The notes under the pieces are model-generated. The model had not been told where the DNA came from and made no database searches. It saw only the letters and a list, made by a program, of their open reading frames with translations. Of a stretch of DNA of 64,000 nt, positions 49,564-58,536 are shown piece by piece (position 1 is the stretch's first letter; each line of letters begins with the position of its first letter). The DNA is taken from contig CAZKZP010000002.1 in the NCBI GenBank assembly GCA_964557295.1, forward strand, positions 62,001 through 126,000, given 5' to 3'. The stretch comes from JBFMHP01 sp964557295. Its GTDB lineage: Bacteria; Pseudomonadota; Gammaproteobacteria; RBG-16-57-12. The position numbers were made by a program, and so were the translations under genes.

Positions 49564-50220
49564 CTAAAATCCCATAGAGGGCATCTTTCCATCCAGCGCG
49601 CCGAAGGTCTTGCTCATCGTGTCCCAGTTGTTGACGATGATGCAGAACAGCTCGGCGGTCTTCTGCGCATCATAAATCGCCGAATGCGCCTCGCTTTCAG
49701 CCCAGCTCAGGCCGGCGGCCTGGGCGGCGCGGGCCAGCACGGTCTGTCCATAGGCCAGGCCCGCCAGGGTGGCGGTGTCGAAGGTGCTGAAGTTGTGGAA
49801 GGGATTGCGCTTGACCTTGGTGCGTTCCACCGCTGCGTGGAGGAACGCCAGGTCGAAGGTGGGGTTGTGCCCGACGAGGATGGCGCGTGTGCAGCCGCTG
49901 TCCTTCAATTCACGCCGAATGGCGCTGAAGATCCGTTCCAGGGCGTCCCGTTCGGAGACTGCCATGCGAAACGGGTGGTAGGGGTCGATCCCGGTGATGT
50001 CGAGCGAGGCCTGTTCGATGTTCGCCCCGGGGAAGGGGGCGACGTGGCAATGGATGGTCTCGCGCAGGTGGATGTCGCCGCCTTCGTCCATGCCGAGAGT
50101 GACGGCGGCGATCTCCAGCAGGGCATCGGTCTTGGCGTTGAAGCCGCCGGTCTCGACATCCACCACTACCGGCAGAAATCCGCGAAACCGCGAGGCGATG
50201 GGCGCTTTGTCGTTTGCCAT
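49564..50220 (-). CDS. rnt: Ribonuclease T
   Basis: A DEDDh 3'-exonuclease trimming tRNA and other stable RNA 3' ends. The 218-residue protein shows Exo I VVVDVETGGFN, Exo II GHNPTFDLAFL and Exo III HSAIYDAQKTAELF, together with the RNase T hallmark RNPFHNFSTFDTATLAGLA. It starts on the last base of the pyrC stop (TGATG), a tight translational coupling. Confidence 0.95.
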   Translation of the reverse strand: MANDKAPIASRFRGFLPVVVDVETGGFNAKTDALLEIAAVTLGMDEGGDIHLRETIHCHVAPFPGANIEQASLDITGIDPYHPFRMAVSERDALERIFSAIRRELKDSGCTRAILVGHNPTFDLAFLHAAVERTKVKRNPFHNFSTFDTATLAGLAYGQTVLARAAQAAGLSWAESEAHSAIYDAQKTAELFCIIVNNWDTMSKTFGALDGKMPSMGF

Positions 50221-51254
50221 CAGCCCGCGACCTGCCAGCGCACATGCTGACCGGCGCGGAAGGGGATCACGACTTGATCGCCCATCGGATAACTGGCCGG
50301 CAGCGTCCAGGCCGCTTTGCGCAGCGTGAGGGTGCGGGTGTTGCGCGGCAGGCCGTAGAAATCCGCGCCGTGGAAACTGGCGAAGCCTTCGAGTTTGTCG
50401 AGCGCGCCGGCGTCTTCGAAGATCTCGGCGTAGAGTTCGAGCGCCGCCGGCGCCGTGAACATCCCGGCGCAGCCGCAGGCGGCCTCCTTGGTGTTGCGGG
50501 TGTGCGGGGCGCTGTCGGTGCCCAGAAAAAACTTCGGGCTGCCGCTGGTGGCCGCTTCCAAGAGGGCCAGGCGATGCTGCTCGCGTTTAAGCACCGGCAG
50601 GCAGTAATGATGCGGCTGGATGCCGCCGACCAGCATGGCGTTGCGGTTGAGCAGCAGGTGCTGCACGGTGAGAGTGGCGGCGACGTTGGCGCCGGCCGCG
50701 CGCACGAAGGCGGCCGCCTCGGCCGTGGTGATGTGTTCGAACACGACCTTGAGTTTGGGAAACCGTGCGAGCAGCGGCTGCATTACCTGATCGATGAAGA
50801 CCGCCTCGCGGTCGAAGATGTCGACCGAAGGTGTTGTCACCTCGCCGTGGACGAGGAGCGGCATACCGAGCGCTTCCATCGCCTCCAGCGCCGCGTAGGT
50901 GTGGCGGATGTCGCTCACGCCGCTGTCGGAATGGGTGGTCGCCCCGGCGGGGTAGAGCTTGACGGCATGGATCAATCCGCTGGCCTTGGCGCGTTGAATC
51001 TCCTGTGCCGAGGTGGTGTCGGTGAGATAGAGGGTCATCAGCGGCTCGAAGCCGTGGCCGGCCGGCAGGACTGCCAGGATGCGCTCGCGGTAGGCCAGCG
51101 CCGCGGCCGTGGTGGTCACCGGCGGCTTGAGGTTGGGCATGATGATGGCGCGCCTGAAGCAGCGGGCGGTGTGCGGGACGATGTCGGCGAGCACCGCGCC
51201 GTCGCGCACATGCAGGTGCCAGTCGTCGGGTTGCGTGAGGGTGAGTGTATCCAC
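50220..51254 (-). CDS. pyrC: Dihydroorotase, class II
   Basis: Zinc enzyme cyclising carbamoyl aspartate to dihydroorotate in pyrimidine synthesis. The 344-residue protein begins with the metal-binding PDDWHLHVRDG, carries the carbamylated lysine in HAVKLYPAGATTHSD, and continues with FEHITTAEAAAFV and GTDSAPHT. Length matches E. coli PyrC. It is coupled to rnt by a one-base overlap. Confidence 0.97.
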   Translation of the reverse strand: MDTLTLTQPDDWHLHVRDGAVLADIVPHTARCFRRAIIMPNLKPPVTTTAAALAYRERILAVLPAGHGFEPLMTLYLTDTTSAQEIQRAKASGLIHAVKLYPAGATTHSDSGVSDIRHTYAALEAMEALGMPLLVHGEVTTPSVDIFDREAVFIDQVMQPLLARFPKLKVVFEHITTAEAAAFVRAAGANVAATLTVQHLLLNRNAMLVGGIQPHHYCLPVLKREQHRLALLEAATSGSPKFFLGTDSAPHTRNTKEAACGCAGMFTAPAALELYAEIFEDAGALDKLEGFASFHGADFYGLPRNTRTLTLRKAAWTLPASYPMGDQVVIPFRAGQHVRWQVAG

Positions 51255-51380
51255 GGGCGTCTTTCGGTTATCTCAAAGAATGCGCACAGTATGCCATTTT
51301 TCGCGGAGAGGCTCATCCGGGAATGTGTGAGCCGGCGGTTATTCCGTATAATCGCGGCGAATAAATTATCGATTAAATCC

Positions 51381-51412
51381 CCTCACCCCTGCCCTCTCCC
51401 TGAGGGAGAGGG
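51381..51412. repeat. Dispersed palindrome related to the cusB-cusA repeats
   Basis: CCTCACCCC followed by CCCTCTCCC-TGA-GGGAGAGGG, a perfect 9-bp stem at 51392-51412, in the spacer between divergent pyrC and rsmE. It shares core and flanks with the units at 17081-17265. Confidence 0.75.
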
Positions 51413-51440
51413 TGGTTAAGGCGCAGTGAAAGAGGATGGT

Positions 51441-52169
51441 ATGCGTATTCCCCGCATCTTTGTCGAGCATGCATTGCAGGTCGGCGCTCAGATCGAGCTG
51501 CCGGCTGAGGTGGCCAATTATTGTCTGCGCGTGCTGCGCCTGAAGGAAGGCGCGGAGCTGGTGTTGTTCAATGGCCAGGGCGGGGAGTATGCGGCGCGCC
51601 TGCTGGCGGCGGGCAGACGCGAGGCCAGGGTCGAAGTCGCGGCGTTTTCGCCGCGCGAGGCGGAATCACCCTTGCCGATCACGCTGGCGCAGGGCATTTC
51701 CAAGGGCGAGCGCATGGACTACACCGTCCAGAAATCGGTCGAGCTGGGCGTGGCGCGGATCATCCCGCTGGAGACCGGGCGCACCGTGGTCAATCTGCGT
51801 GATGAGCGCGCCGATAAGCGCCTCTCGCATTGGCAGGGGGTGGTGCGTTCGGCCTGCGAGCAATGCGGGCGGAACCGGTTGCCGGCCATCGAGCCGGTCC
51901 GGGGCTATGCCGAGTGGCTGCGCGCGGCGCCGGCCGGATTGAAGCTGGTGTTGCACCATCGCGCCGAACAGGGGCTGCGCGCGCTCAAGCCCGATGAGCG
52001 GGGGCTGACCCTGCTGATCGGTCCGGAAGGGGGGTTGAGCGAATCCGAGATCGAACTGGCGATCGCCTCGGGCTTCACGCCGGTGTGCCTGGGGCCGCGG
52101 GTGTTGCGTACCGAGACCGCTGCCATCACCGCGATCGCCGCGCTCCAGGCGCTGTGGGGGGATTTGTAA
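51441..52169 (+). CDS. rsmE: 16S rRNA m3U1498 methyltransferase
   Basis: A 242-residue SPOUT methyltransferase. PUA-like N-terminal domain (MRIPRIFVEHAL), then the knotted SAM-binding domain with GISKGERMDYTVQKSVELGV, LLIGPEGGLSESEI and LGPRVLRTETA. ATG 51441 follows AGAGGATGG; a GTG five codons upstream is in frame. It stands alone, with a dispersed repeat on each side. Confidence 0.95.
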   Translation: MRIPRIFVEHALQVGAQIELPAEVANYCLRVLRLKEGAELVLFNGQGGEYAARLLAAGRREARVEVAAFSPREAESPLPITLAQGISKGERMDYTVQKSVELGVARIIPLETGRTVVNLRDERADKRLSHWQGVVRSACEQCGRNRLPAIEPVRGYAEWLRAAPAGLKLVLHHRAEQGLRALKPDERGLTLLIGPEGGLSESEIELAIASGFTPVCLGPRVLRTETAAITAIAALQALWGDL

Positions 52170-52183
52170 AGTGAAACCTGACC

Positions 52184-52273
52184 GTGGCGGAGCGAGCTTG
52201 AGCTTGCGATAAAAGTCCTGAGTGATGAGTCCTGCGTGCCGAGTACTCGCCACCTTAAAGATGGCCCCGACAG
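52184..52273. repeat. Dispersed repeat after rsmE
   Basis: Starts GGCGGAGCGAGCTTGAGC and ends AAGATGGCCCCGACA. Both ends match the copy at 57555-57622 (GGAGC-AGCTT-AGCTTGCGAT and AAGATGGCTCCCACA), while the middle differs in length and sequence. The first part is itself palindromic (AGCTTGAGCTTGC). Intergenic, between the converging rsmE and LuxR-hydrolase genes. Confidence 0.7.
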
Positions 52274-52335
52274 AAAACCAAATCATTACAGGAGCACGCT
52301 TTAGCGCGCGATGAGGCGCTTGAAGCCCGCTGCAC

Positions 52336-54219
52336 TCAGCCCTCAATCATCCCATCCAGAATCTCGCCGAACTGGCTGAAATACAGGTAATGCCCCATCT
52401 TCGGCACGGTTCGGAGATTGACTTGCGGCAGCTGGTCCGCCAGGCGCTTGGCCAGTACGAAGGGCACATGGTTATCCGTCACGCCGTGCCATTGGTCCAG
52501 GGGGATCGTGATCGTTGCGGGGTCGAAGTCCCAGTCCTGCATGAGTACTGCCACTTCATGGGCAAAGCCCAGCCCGCCTTGATGGATGCCTTCGGCTAGG
52601 ATCTTATAGAAGGCGTCCTGGAAGTCTTTGGTCTGGAAGGCCGCGGCATCACTCGGACCCATCTTGGCGGCCATGAAGTTGAGAAAGCGTTTGGGATTGC
52701 TGATGATGCCCTTGCGCATGATCGAGACGAAGATCCGGTGGACCTGCGGCAGGTCGCGCGCCAAGCGCAGATTCATCCGGTAGATCGGGATGGAGAGCTT
52801 GAGATCCTCCTCGGTGCGCGGTGCCAGGCCCACGCTGATCAGCACGAGTTTCTTGATCCGCCGCGGCATCACCACGGCCGCCGCCATGGCGTACCGGCCG
52901 CCCATGGCGTAACCGGCCAGATAGAATTCTTCGAGCTTCAGGGCGTCGGCCAACTGGCGCAGGTCGTTGCACCATTCGGTGAAGCCGCTGAAAGGCTTGG
53001 CGTCGGAACCGCCGAAACCGGGGCGATCGGGGATGATCAGGCGGATGCCACGCTCGGCCGCCAGTCTATGGCCGTTGAGCGCCAGTTCCAGCCGGCAACC
53101 CAGCACGCTGTGACAGATGATCAAGGGCTGGCCCGCGGGGTCGCCGTATTCCTGATAGGTCATGAGCCGGTTGTCGTCCAGCAACAGGGTGCGTGGGCTG
53201 TCCGGGTAGGCCGGGCGCGATTTGATCAGGGCCAGTCTTGCGTCCTGCTTGGAGTACTCCTGGAGGGTGTTCTTGATCAAGGAGCCGGGGCCGGTCAGCA
53301 TCAGGCCGACCAGTTCGGCCTGGCGCCGGGTATGGGTCTTGGCCAGGATCGATTTGACGTGGGTGCGCACCGTGTGCTCGCTGACCCAGGTCTGCTTGGC
53401 GATCTCGCCGATGCTGTGGCCGCGCACCAGCATGTTGACGATCTCGGATTCCTTGGCCGTCAGGTGATAGAGCTCGGCCACGGCGTGCGGCAGGCTGAAG
53501 GGTTGTTGCTTGCGCGGTGAGATGAACACCGCCACGGTGGATTCGGCCTCGTCCAGGCGCGGCTTGATCGGCACCAGCACCGCCATGAGATCGGCATGAG
53601 CGTCGTCGCCACAGGAGATATACAGCGATTCGCTCTGGTGTTCCGGGGTGCTGCTCGATGACAGCGCGCCGATGACCGTGTGCAGGCGGCGGGTGATGTC
53701 GCCGCTCAGTCCGGAGAGGCGGTGCTGGTTTTCGCGTAAGCCGCCCTTTTGCTGCAGCAGGGCGTGGGCCTGGGTGTTGGCCTCCAGGATGTAGGCATCC
53801 TTGTTGACGACGACCAGGGCGATGGGCAGCTGGTCGAGCAGGGAGGCGATGACGTCGTGTTGCTCTTCCATGTCCGCTAGACGTTTGGAGACCTTGAGGG
53901 CGCGCTTGAAGTGTTCCATCAGGATGTTGTGTATGCCGCCGGGCTGGTTGGCGACGGGCTGCCGCAGCCAGCCTTGATCGGTCGACAGGGTATCGATGTT
54001 TTTCAGGGCGTCGATCATCGAGGCGTGTTGGCTCGAGGCCTTCGTTTCATCGATCTCCTCGTTGGCGGGGTCGAGGCGCGCGATGGAGCTACCCTCCTGG
54101 ATGCCCTGCTCGGCAAACTCCGCCAGCGCGTCGAGCAGCTCCAGCCATTTCTGAGGTTCGACGGCCGCTTCATAGATCAGGTCGATGAGTTCATGCAGAT
54201 TGATGTGTTTGGCGTTCAT
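52336..54219 (-). CDS. LuxR-type regulator fused to an alpha/beta hydrolase lacking its catalytic serine
   Basis: A 627-residue protein. Residues 1-110 are helical and unassigned; 110-240 look PAS-like (VVVNKDAYILEANTQAH). Residues 250-310 form a LuxR HTH (LTAKESEIVNMLVRGHSI, VSEHTVRTHVKSILAKT). Residues 340-627 are an alpha/beta hydrolase (IICHSVLGCRLE, PDRPGFGGSD). The nucleophile elbow reads GYAMGG, with alanine 438 where serine is expected. The acid (TDNHVPF) and histidine (PKMGHYLYF) remain. Known biology: LuxR domains bind DNA; hydrolase folds can serve as receptors. Inference: the hydrolase domain senses a small molecule without turnover. Divergent from a patatin gene. Confidence 0.88.
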   Translation of the reverse strand: MNAKHINLHELIDLIYEAAVEPQKWLELLDALAEFAEQGIQEGSSIARLDPANEEIDETKASSQHASMIDALKNIDTLSTDQGWLRQPVANQPGGIHNILMEHFKRALKVSKRLADMEEQHDVIASLLDQLPIALVVVNKDAYILEANTQAHALLQQKGGLRENQHRLSGLSGDITRRLHTVIGALSSSSTPEHQSESLYISCGDDAHADLMAVLVPIKPRLDEAESTVAVFISPRKQQPFSLPHAVAELYHLTAKESEIVNMLVRGHSIGEIAKQTWVSEHTVRTHVKSILAKTHTRRQAELVGLMLTGPGSLIKNTLQEYSKQDARLALIKSRPAYPDSPRTLLLDDNRLMTYQEYGDPAGQPLIICHSVLGCRLELALNGHRLAAERGIRLIIPDRPGFGGSDAKPFSGFTEWCNDLRQLADALKLEEFYLAGYAMGGRYAMAAAVVMPRRIKKLVLISVGLAPRTEEDLKLSIPIYRMNLRLARDLPQVHRIFVSIMRKGIISNPKRFLNFMAAKMGPSDAAAFQTKDFQDAFYKILAEGIHQGGLGFAHEVAVLMQDWDFDPATITIPLDQWHGVTDNHVPFVLAKRLADQLPQVNLRTVPKMGHYLYFSQFGEILDGMIEG

Positions 54220-54432
54220 GGAGGCGGGTCGCGGCAGGCTGGTTGTTTTCCGGTAACGGCGCGGCAGTCTCGGCGCCGCATCACGGGTATAGAATTACGA
54301 TCTTGCCCCGGTTGGGCGGGCGATTCAAGTTTCTTGCCGTGCCAAGGGGATGGCGATCGTAAACCAAAACCCCGATTGTGCCGATGTATTACCGAGCAGG
54401 CGTGAGTAAATGCGAAAATTTGAAGTTTGATT

Positions 54433-55635
54433 ATGAAGCCGTCGGGTTATAAAAAACGTCAATCCGGGCCGCGCCCGATGCGGCCGTTCAAGACCGGCGT
54501 GGTGCTCGCCGGCGGCGGGGCGCGCGCCGCCTACCAGGTGGGGGTGCTCAAGGCGGTGGCCGAACTGCTCGACCGCGATGAACCCAATCCCTTTCCCGTG
54601 ATCAGCGGCACCTCGGCGGGTGCGATCAACGGCGCGGCGCTGGCGATCTACGCCACCCAGTTTCACACCGGGGTGCAGCGTCTGAGATATGTCTGGGAGC
54701 ATTTTCGCGTGCATCATGTCTTTCGCGCCGATGCCATGGGGGTGCTGCGCAACAGCACATGGTGGCTGGCCGCGCTGCTGACCGGCGGCCTGGGTAAATA
54801 CAATCCGCGGTCGCTGCTCAACCGTGAGCCGCTGTATCAGTTGCTCAAGACGCGCCTGCCCTGCGAGGCCATCCGCCATTCGATCGAGCAGGGGGCCTTG
54901 CATGCCTTCGGCGTCACCGCCTCCGGTTACTCTTCGGGGCAGTCCGTGACCTTCTATCAAGGGGTCGACAGCATCAAGCCCTGGAAGCGGGTGCGCCGGC
55001 TCGGTTGCCCGGATGAGATCACCGTCGATCACCTGATGGCCTCCTCCGCCCTGCCGCTGATCTTCTCGGCGGAGAAGCTGCACCGGGAGTATTTCGGCGA
55101 CGGCACCATGCGCCAGATCGCCCCTTTGAGTCCGGCGTTGCATCTCGGCGCCGATCGCCTGCTGGTGATCGGGGTGCGGGTGGAAGAGCTTCCGGTGTTT
55201 GATCGCACCGAGACGGAGAATTATCCCTCGATCGCGCAGATCGCCGGCCACAGTCTCAACAGCATCTTTCTCGATTCGCTGGAGGCCGATCTGGAGCGGC
55301 TAGAGCGCATCAACAAGACGGTGAGCCTGCTCGGCAAGGTCGTGGATCACGATATCCCGCTGCGCCGGGTGGAGTCGCTGGTGATCTCGCCCAGCGCGCC
55401 GCTGGATGAGATCGCCGCCAAATACGCCCATCTCCTGCCCAAGCCGGTGGCCTTTCTGTTCAGCGGCATCGGCGTCTACAAACGCGGCGGCGGGAATTTC
55501 CTGAGCTATCTGCTGTTCGAAAAGGAGTATTGCCGGGAGTTGATCAATCTCGGCTACCACGACGCCATGCAGAAAAAAGAGCAGTTGATGAGTTTCATCA
55601 CCGATGAGTCCTACGTCTCCCAGGATGACGACTAG
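54433..55635 (+). CDS. Patatin-like phospholipase
   Basis: A 400-residue patatin-family lipid acyl hydrolase: oxyanion loop LAGGGARAAYQVGVL, nucleophile elbow GTSAGAING with the catalytic serine, and the dyad aspartate in YFGDGTM. The C-terminal 150 residues form an extra helical domain. ATG 54433 is preferred; a TTG two codons upstream is possible. It is divergent from the LuxR-hydrolase gene across 213 bases that contain no other feature I can name, so the regulator could control it. Substrate unknown. Confidence 0.9.
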   Translation: MKPSGYKKRQSGPRPMRPFKTGVVLAGGGARAAYQVGVLKAVAELLDRDEPNPFPVISGTSAGAINGAALAIYATQFHTGVQRLRYVWEHFRVHHVFRADAMGVLRNSTWWLAALLTGGLGKYNPRSLLNREPLYQLLKTRLPCEAIRHSIEQGALHAFGVTASGYSSGQSVTFYQGVDSIKPWKRVRRLGCPDEITVDHLMASSALPLIFSAEKLHREYFGDGTMRQIAPLSPALHLGADRLLVIGVRVEELPVFDRTETENYPSIAQIAGHSLNSIFLDSLEADLERLERINKTVSLLGKVVDHDIPLRRVESLVISPSAPLDEIAAKYAHLLPKPVAFLFSGIGVYKRGGGNFLSYLLFEKEYCRELINLGYHDAMQKKEQLMSFITDESYVSQDDD

Positions 55636-55708
55636 CCCTTGAACATCTGACCGTTGGATATGCCACAATAGGCCTGGTTTATCGCGACAGGGTTCGATCT
55701 TCAAGCTC

Positions 55709-57532
55709 ATGGCTTTCCTCTCCGCATTACGTCCGAACGCGCTGTTCGCTTACCTGCTGGGCGGCCTGTTGTTGCTGGTGCTGGTTCTGCTGGCCTATCA
55801 GCAGGCGCCGCAGAACGGTTTTCATTTCGACGACTATTACAACATCAACTTCTACGAACCGATGCGGATGAAGGAGTTTTCCCTTCAGGGGCTCTGGCAC
55901 GCCGCCGAGCACGCCCGCATCGCCACCCGTCCCTTGCCGAGCGTGACCTTCGCCTACGACTGGTGGCGCGGCCAAGGCGCGGCGCGGCCCTTCATCTGGA
56001 CCAACATCCTCATCCATCTCGCGGTCACCCTGACCGTGTTCATCTTCCTGGCGCGGCTGCTCACCCTGCATCAGGTGCTGACCCCGCGCGCGGTGCTGAT
56101 CGGGATCGCCGCGCTCGCCACCGCGGTGTGGGCCGTGCATCCGATCCATGTGCAGGGTGTCACGTACATCGTCCAGCGCATGGCCTCGATGGCGACCGGG
56201 TTCGTGTTGCTCTCGGTGCTGGCGTATCTCGTGGCGCGGCGCGGCGGCCGCTACCGGCTGGGATGGTATGGCCTGTCGCTGCTCTCCTTCGCGCTGGGCG
56301 CGCTGTGCAAGGAGATCGCCTGGATCACGCCGCTGTTGATCCTGCTCGCCGAATACGGCGTGGTCCGCCATCGGCAACCGCTGATCCTCTCCCGGGTCGA
56401 CTATGTGCTGCTGGCGCTGCCGCTGCTGGGGGGGCTCGTCGTAATCATCGATCTGCTCTCGGGCGCGGGGCCCTTGTCCCGCGCGTTCGTGCCCGATTAT
56501 GCGCAGCGCGATTTCACCCTGGAGCAGCGCCTGCTCACCCAGCCGCGCGTGGTGTTGTTTTATTTTTCGCAATTGTTCTGGCCGCTGCCGCAGCGGTTTT
56601 CCATCGAACACGATTTCGTGGTTTCCACCGGGCTGCTGACGCCCTGGTCCACCCTGCTGGCCTGGCTGGCGGTGCTGGCCTGGTGCGGGCTGGGGGTGGG
56701 GTTGTTGCTGCGCCAGTCGATGCGTATCTTTGGATTTGCGCTGCTGTGGGTGCCGGTCACGCTGGCGATCGAAAGCAGCTTCGTGCCGCTGGAGATGGTC
56801 TTCGAACACCGGATGTTTCTGCCTTCGGCCGGGTTGGTGATCCTGCTTGCCTTGGGGCTGGCGCGTTGCATGACCTTGGGAAGGTCCTGGGGTGTGCCGG
56901 CCCTTGCCGTGACCGCCGCGTTCATCGGATTTACGACCTGGGCGACGCAGGCGCGCGTGCCGGATTGGAAGGACGACGTTACGCTGTATGCCAGCGCCCT
57001 CGACAACGCGCCGGCCTCCGCGCGGCTATGGTCGAACTATGGGCTCTCGCTGGTGGAGGCCAATCAGTTCAAGACCGCGATCGAGGCATCGGAGCAGGCG
57101 CTGCGTCTCGATCCCAAACAGGACCTGGCGCTGGTCAATCTCGGCGTGGCCTGGATGAACCTCGGCGACCTCTCGCAGGCCGAGGGTTACTTCAAGCGCG
57201 CCTATGTGCTGATCGGCCCGACCAAGGTCAATCTGCTCAACCGCTACGGCGAGCTGCTCTATCGCCAAGGCCGCTATCAGGAGGCGCTGGTGATGTTCGT
57301 CGATCTGGTCAAGCTGATGTACTGGATGCCGGAATACCGCTGGAACATCGCCAAGACCTACGAAAAGCTCGGCGACTGCGCCAACGCGGCCGTGCATTGG
57401 CAGGATTTCCTGCGCCTGTCCTTCGATCAAAACCGTAAGCAGTGGGTGAGCAGCCATCTGCTGCGCAACTATCAATCGCCGGGCGGGCAGTGCAGCAAGG
57501 CGTTAAACATGAAGGGAACAGGTGAACAATGA
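55709..57532 (+). CDS. TMTC-like GT-C membrane protein with TPR repeats
   Basis: A 607-residue protein with about ten membrane helices. The first periplasmic loop reads NGFHFDDYYNI, an aspartate pair as in GT-C glycosyltransferases such as TMTC O-mannosyltransferases. The C-terminal part (about 435-570) holds three to four TPRs (ARLWSNYGLSLVEANQF; LALVNLGVAWMNLGDL). It probably transfers a sugar from a lipid donor to a periplasmic protein, but activity is not proven. The next gene starts at its very end, suggesting an operon. Confidence 0.8.
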   Translation: MAFLSALRPNALFAYLLGGLLLLVLVLLAYQQAPQNGFHFDDYYNINFYEPMRMKEFSLQGLWHAAEHARIATRPLPSVTFAYDWWRGQGAARPFIWTNILIHLAVTLTVFIFLARLLTLHQVLTPRAVLIGIAALATAVWAVHPIHVQGVTYIVQRMASMATGFVLLSVLAYLVARRGGRYRLGWYGLSLLSFALGALCKEIAWITPLLILLAEYGVVRHRQPLILSRVDYVLLALPLLGGLVVIIDLLSGAGPLSRAFVPDYAQRDFTLEQRLLTQPRVVLFYFSQLFWPLPQRFSIEHDFVVSTGLLTPWSTLLAWLAVLAWCGLGVGLLLRQSMRIFGFALLWVPVTLAIESSFVPLEMVFEHRMFLPSAGLVILLALGLARCMTLGRSWGVPALAVTAAFIGFTTWATQARVPDWKDDVTLYASALDNAPASARLWSNYGLSLVEANQFKTAIEASEQALRLDPKQDLALVNLGVAWMNLGDLSQAEGYFKRAYVLIGPTKVNLLNRYGELLYRQGRYQEALVMFVDLVKLMYWMPEYRWNIAKTYEKLGDCANAAVHWQDFLRLSFDQNRKQWVSSHLLRNYQSPGGQCSKALNMKGTGEQ

Positions 57533-57554
57533 ATCGGCGGATAACATTGCTTAA

Positions 57555-57622
57555 TGTAGGAGCAAGCTTCAGCTTGCGATCAACTGCAGCGGCCCGATCG
57601 CCATCTGAAGATGGCTCCCACA
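57555..57622. repeat. Dispersed repeat at the start of the following gene
   Basis: Begins TGTAGGAGCAAGCTTCAGC and ends GATGGCTCCCACA, so the two ends are complementary (TGTAGGAGC with GGCTCCCACA). It matches the ends of the copy at 52184-52273. It overlaps the first codons of an otherwise open frame starting at 57529 and therefore lies between the TPR gene and the true start of the next gene. Confidence 0.75.
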
Positions 57623-57654
57623 ACACAACCAGTGTCGCTGCCAGATTAATAAAG

Positions 57655-58449
57655 ATGGTCATGTTGTTTCTGCTGCTCTGGACCGGCGCGGTCCCGGCCG
57701 AGGAACCTGCCAAAGACCCGATCCGCAGCGCTGTCGAGGCCGCGCACATCGAGCAACGCATCCGCGAAATGACCGACACCATCGGCTGGGGCCTGCGCCA
57801 GCGTGAGCAGGAGGGCATCGCCCTGAAGGCGCTGAGCTATGAGGATCTGCGCCGCGTGCTTACCAAACACTACGACCCCGCCGTGTTGACCGGCAAGTTG
57901 ATCGAACGGCTGCGCCCGCTGTATGACGCCAACCGCTTCACCACGATCAACAGCAGCCTGTACTCCCCTCAGCTCCGGGAATATACCGCCAAGGTGAGCA
58001 ATCGGCAGAAAGCAGTGAAACAGCCGGCCAAGCCGCCCAAGAATGAACAGCGCGCGGCCTTGCTCGATGAGCTCGACCGCGCCGCGGCCGAGACCGAATG
58101 GCTGGCCGGCACCCAGGCGCTGAGCACCCTGGCCTTGCTGCACATGATGCAGGTCGTCACCGATGAGTCCCGGCCCAGCGCCGAGCAGCAGGAGGCCATG
58201 CTCGGGCAGATGTATGCCCAATATCTGGAGGCCAGCCGGTTCAGCACCCAGACCACCTATCTGGAGACGCTCGCAGGGGTGCCGGACGAGCAGGTGCGCC
58301 TGTACATCCGCATCCTGCGCGGCAGCGCCCTGCAGTGGTTCAACCGCGAGGCGATCAACGCCCTGATCGAGGTCATGGCCGAGGCGCGCCAAGGGGCGGA
58401 GGCGGCGATCATGGGCCTCAAACAGACCAAAAACCGGCGAGAAAAATAG
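57655..58449 (+). CDS. Exported hypothetical protein
   Basis: A protein of about 264 residues with a short signal peptide (MVMLFLLLWTGAVPAEEP) and a helical mature part; no family recognised. An ATG at 57529, overlapping the upstream stop, is in frame, but the codons after it run through a dispersed repeat, so ATG 57655 or 57661 is chosen because it directly precedes the signal sequence. Probably cotranscribed with the TMTC-like gene; it may be a periplasmic partner of it. Confidence 0.7.
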   Translation: MVMLFLLLWTGAVPAEEPAKDPIRSAVEAAHIEQRIREMTDTIGWGLRQREQEGIALKALSYEDLRRVLTKHYDPAVLTGKLIERLRPLYDANRFTTINSSLYSPQLREYTAKVSNRQKAVKQPAKPPKNEQRAALLDELDRAAAETEWLAGTQALSTLALLHMMQVVTDESRPSAEQQEAMLGQMYAQYLEASRFSTQTTYLETLAGVPDEQVRLYIRILRGSALQWFNREAINALIEVMAEARQGAEAAIMGLKQTKNRREK

Positions 58450-58536
58450 TCGAGTTTTTCACCCGTCCGCCGACACATTCTTGTAGGGCCGGGCGGGTAA
58501 CAGCGCCTGGCGGGGTGTACCTTCATCGGAGATGTC

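Noticed and set aside
50214..51419. Plus-strand open frame of 401 codons opposite pyrC
   Set aside because: The minus strand encodes an intact dihydroorotase; the plus frame has no family match and lacks a ribosome site.
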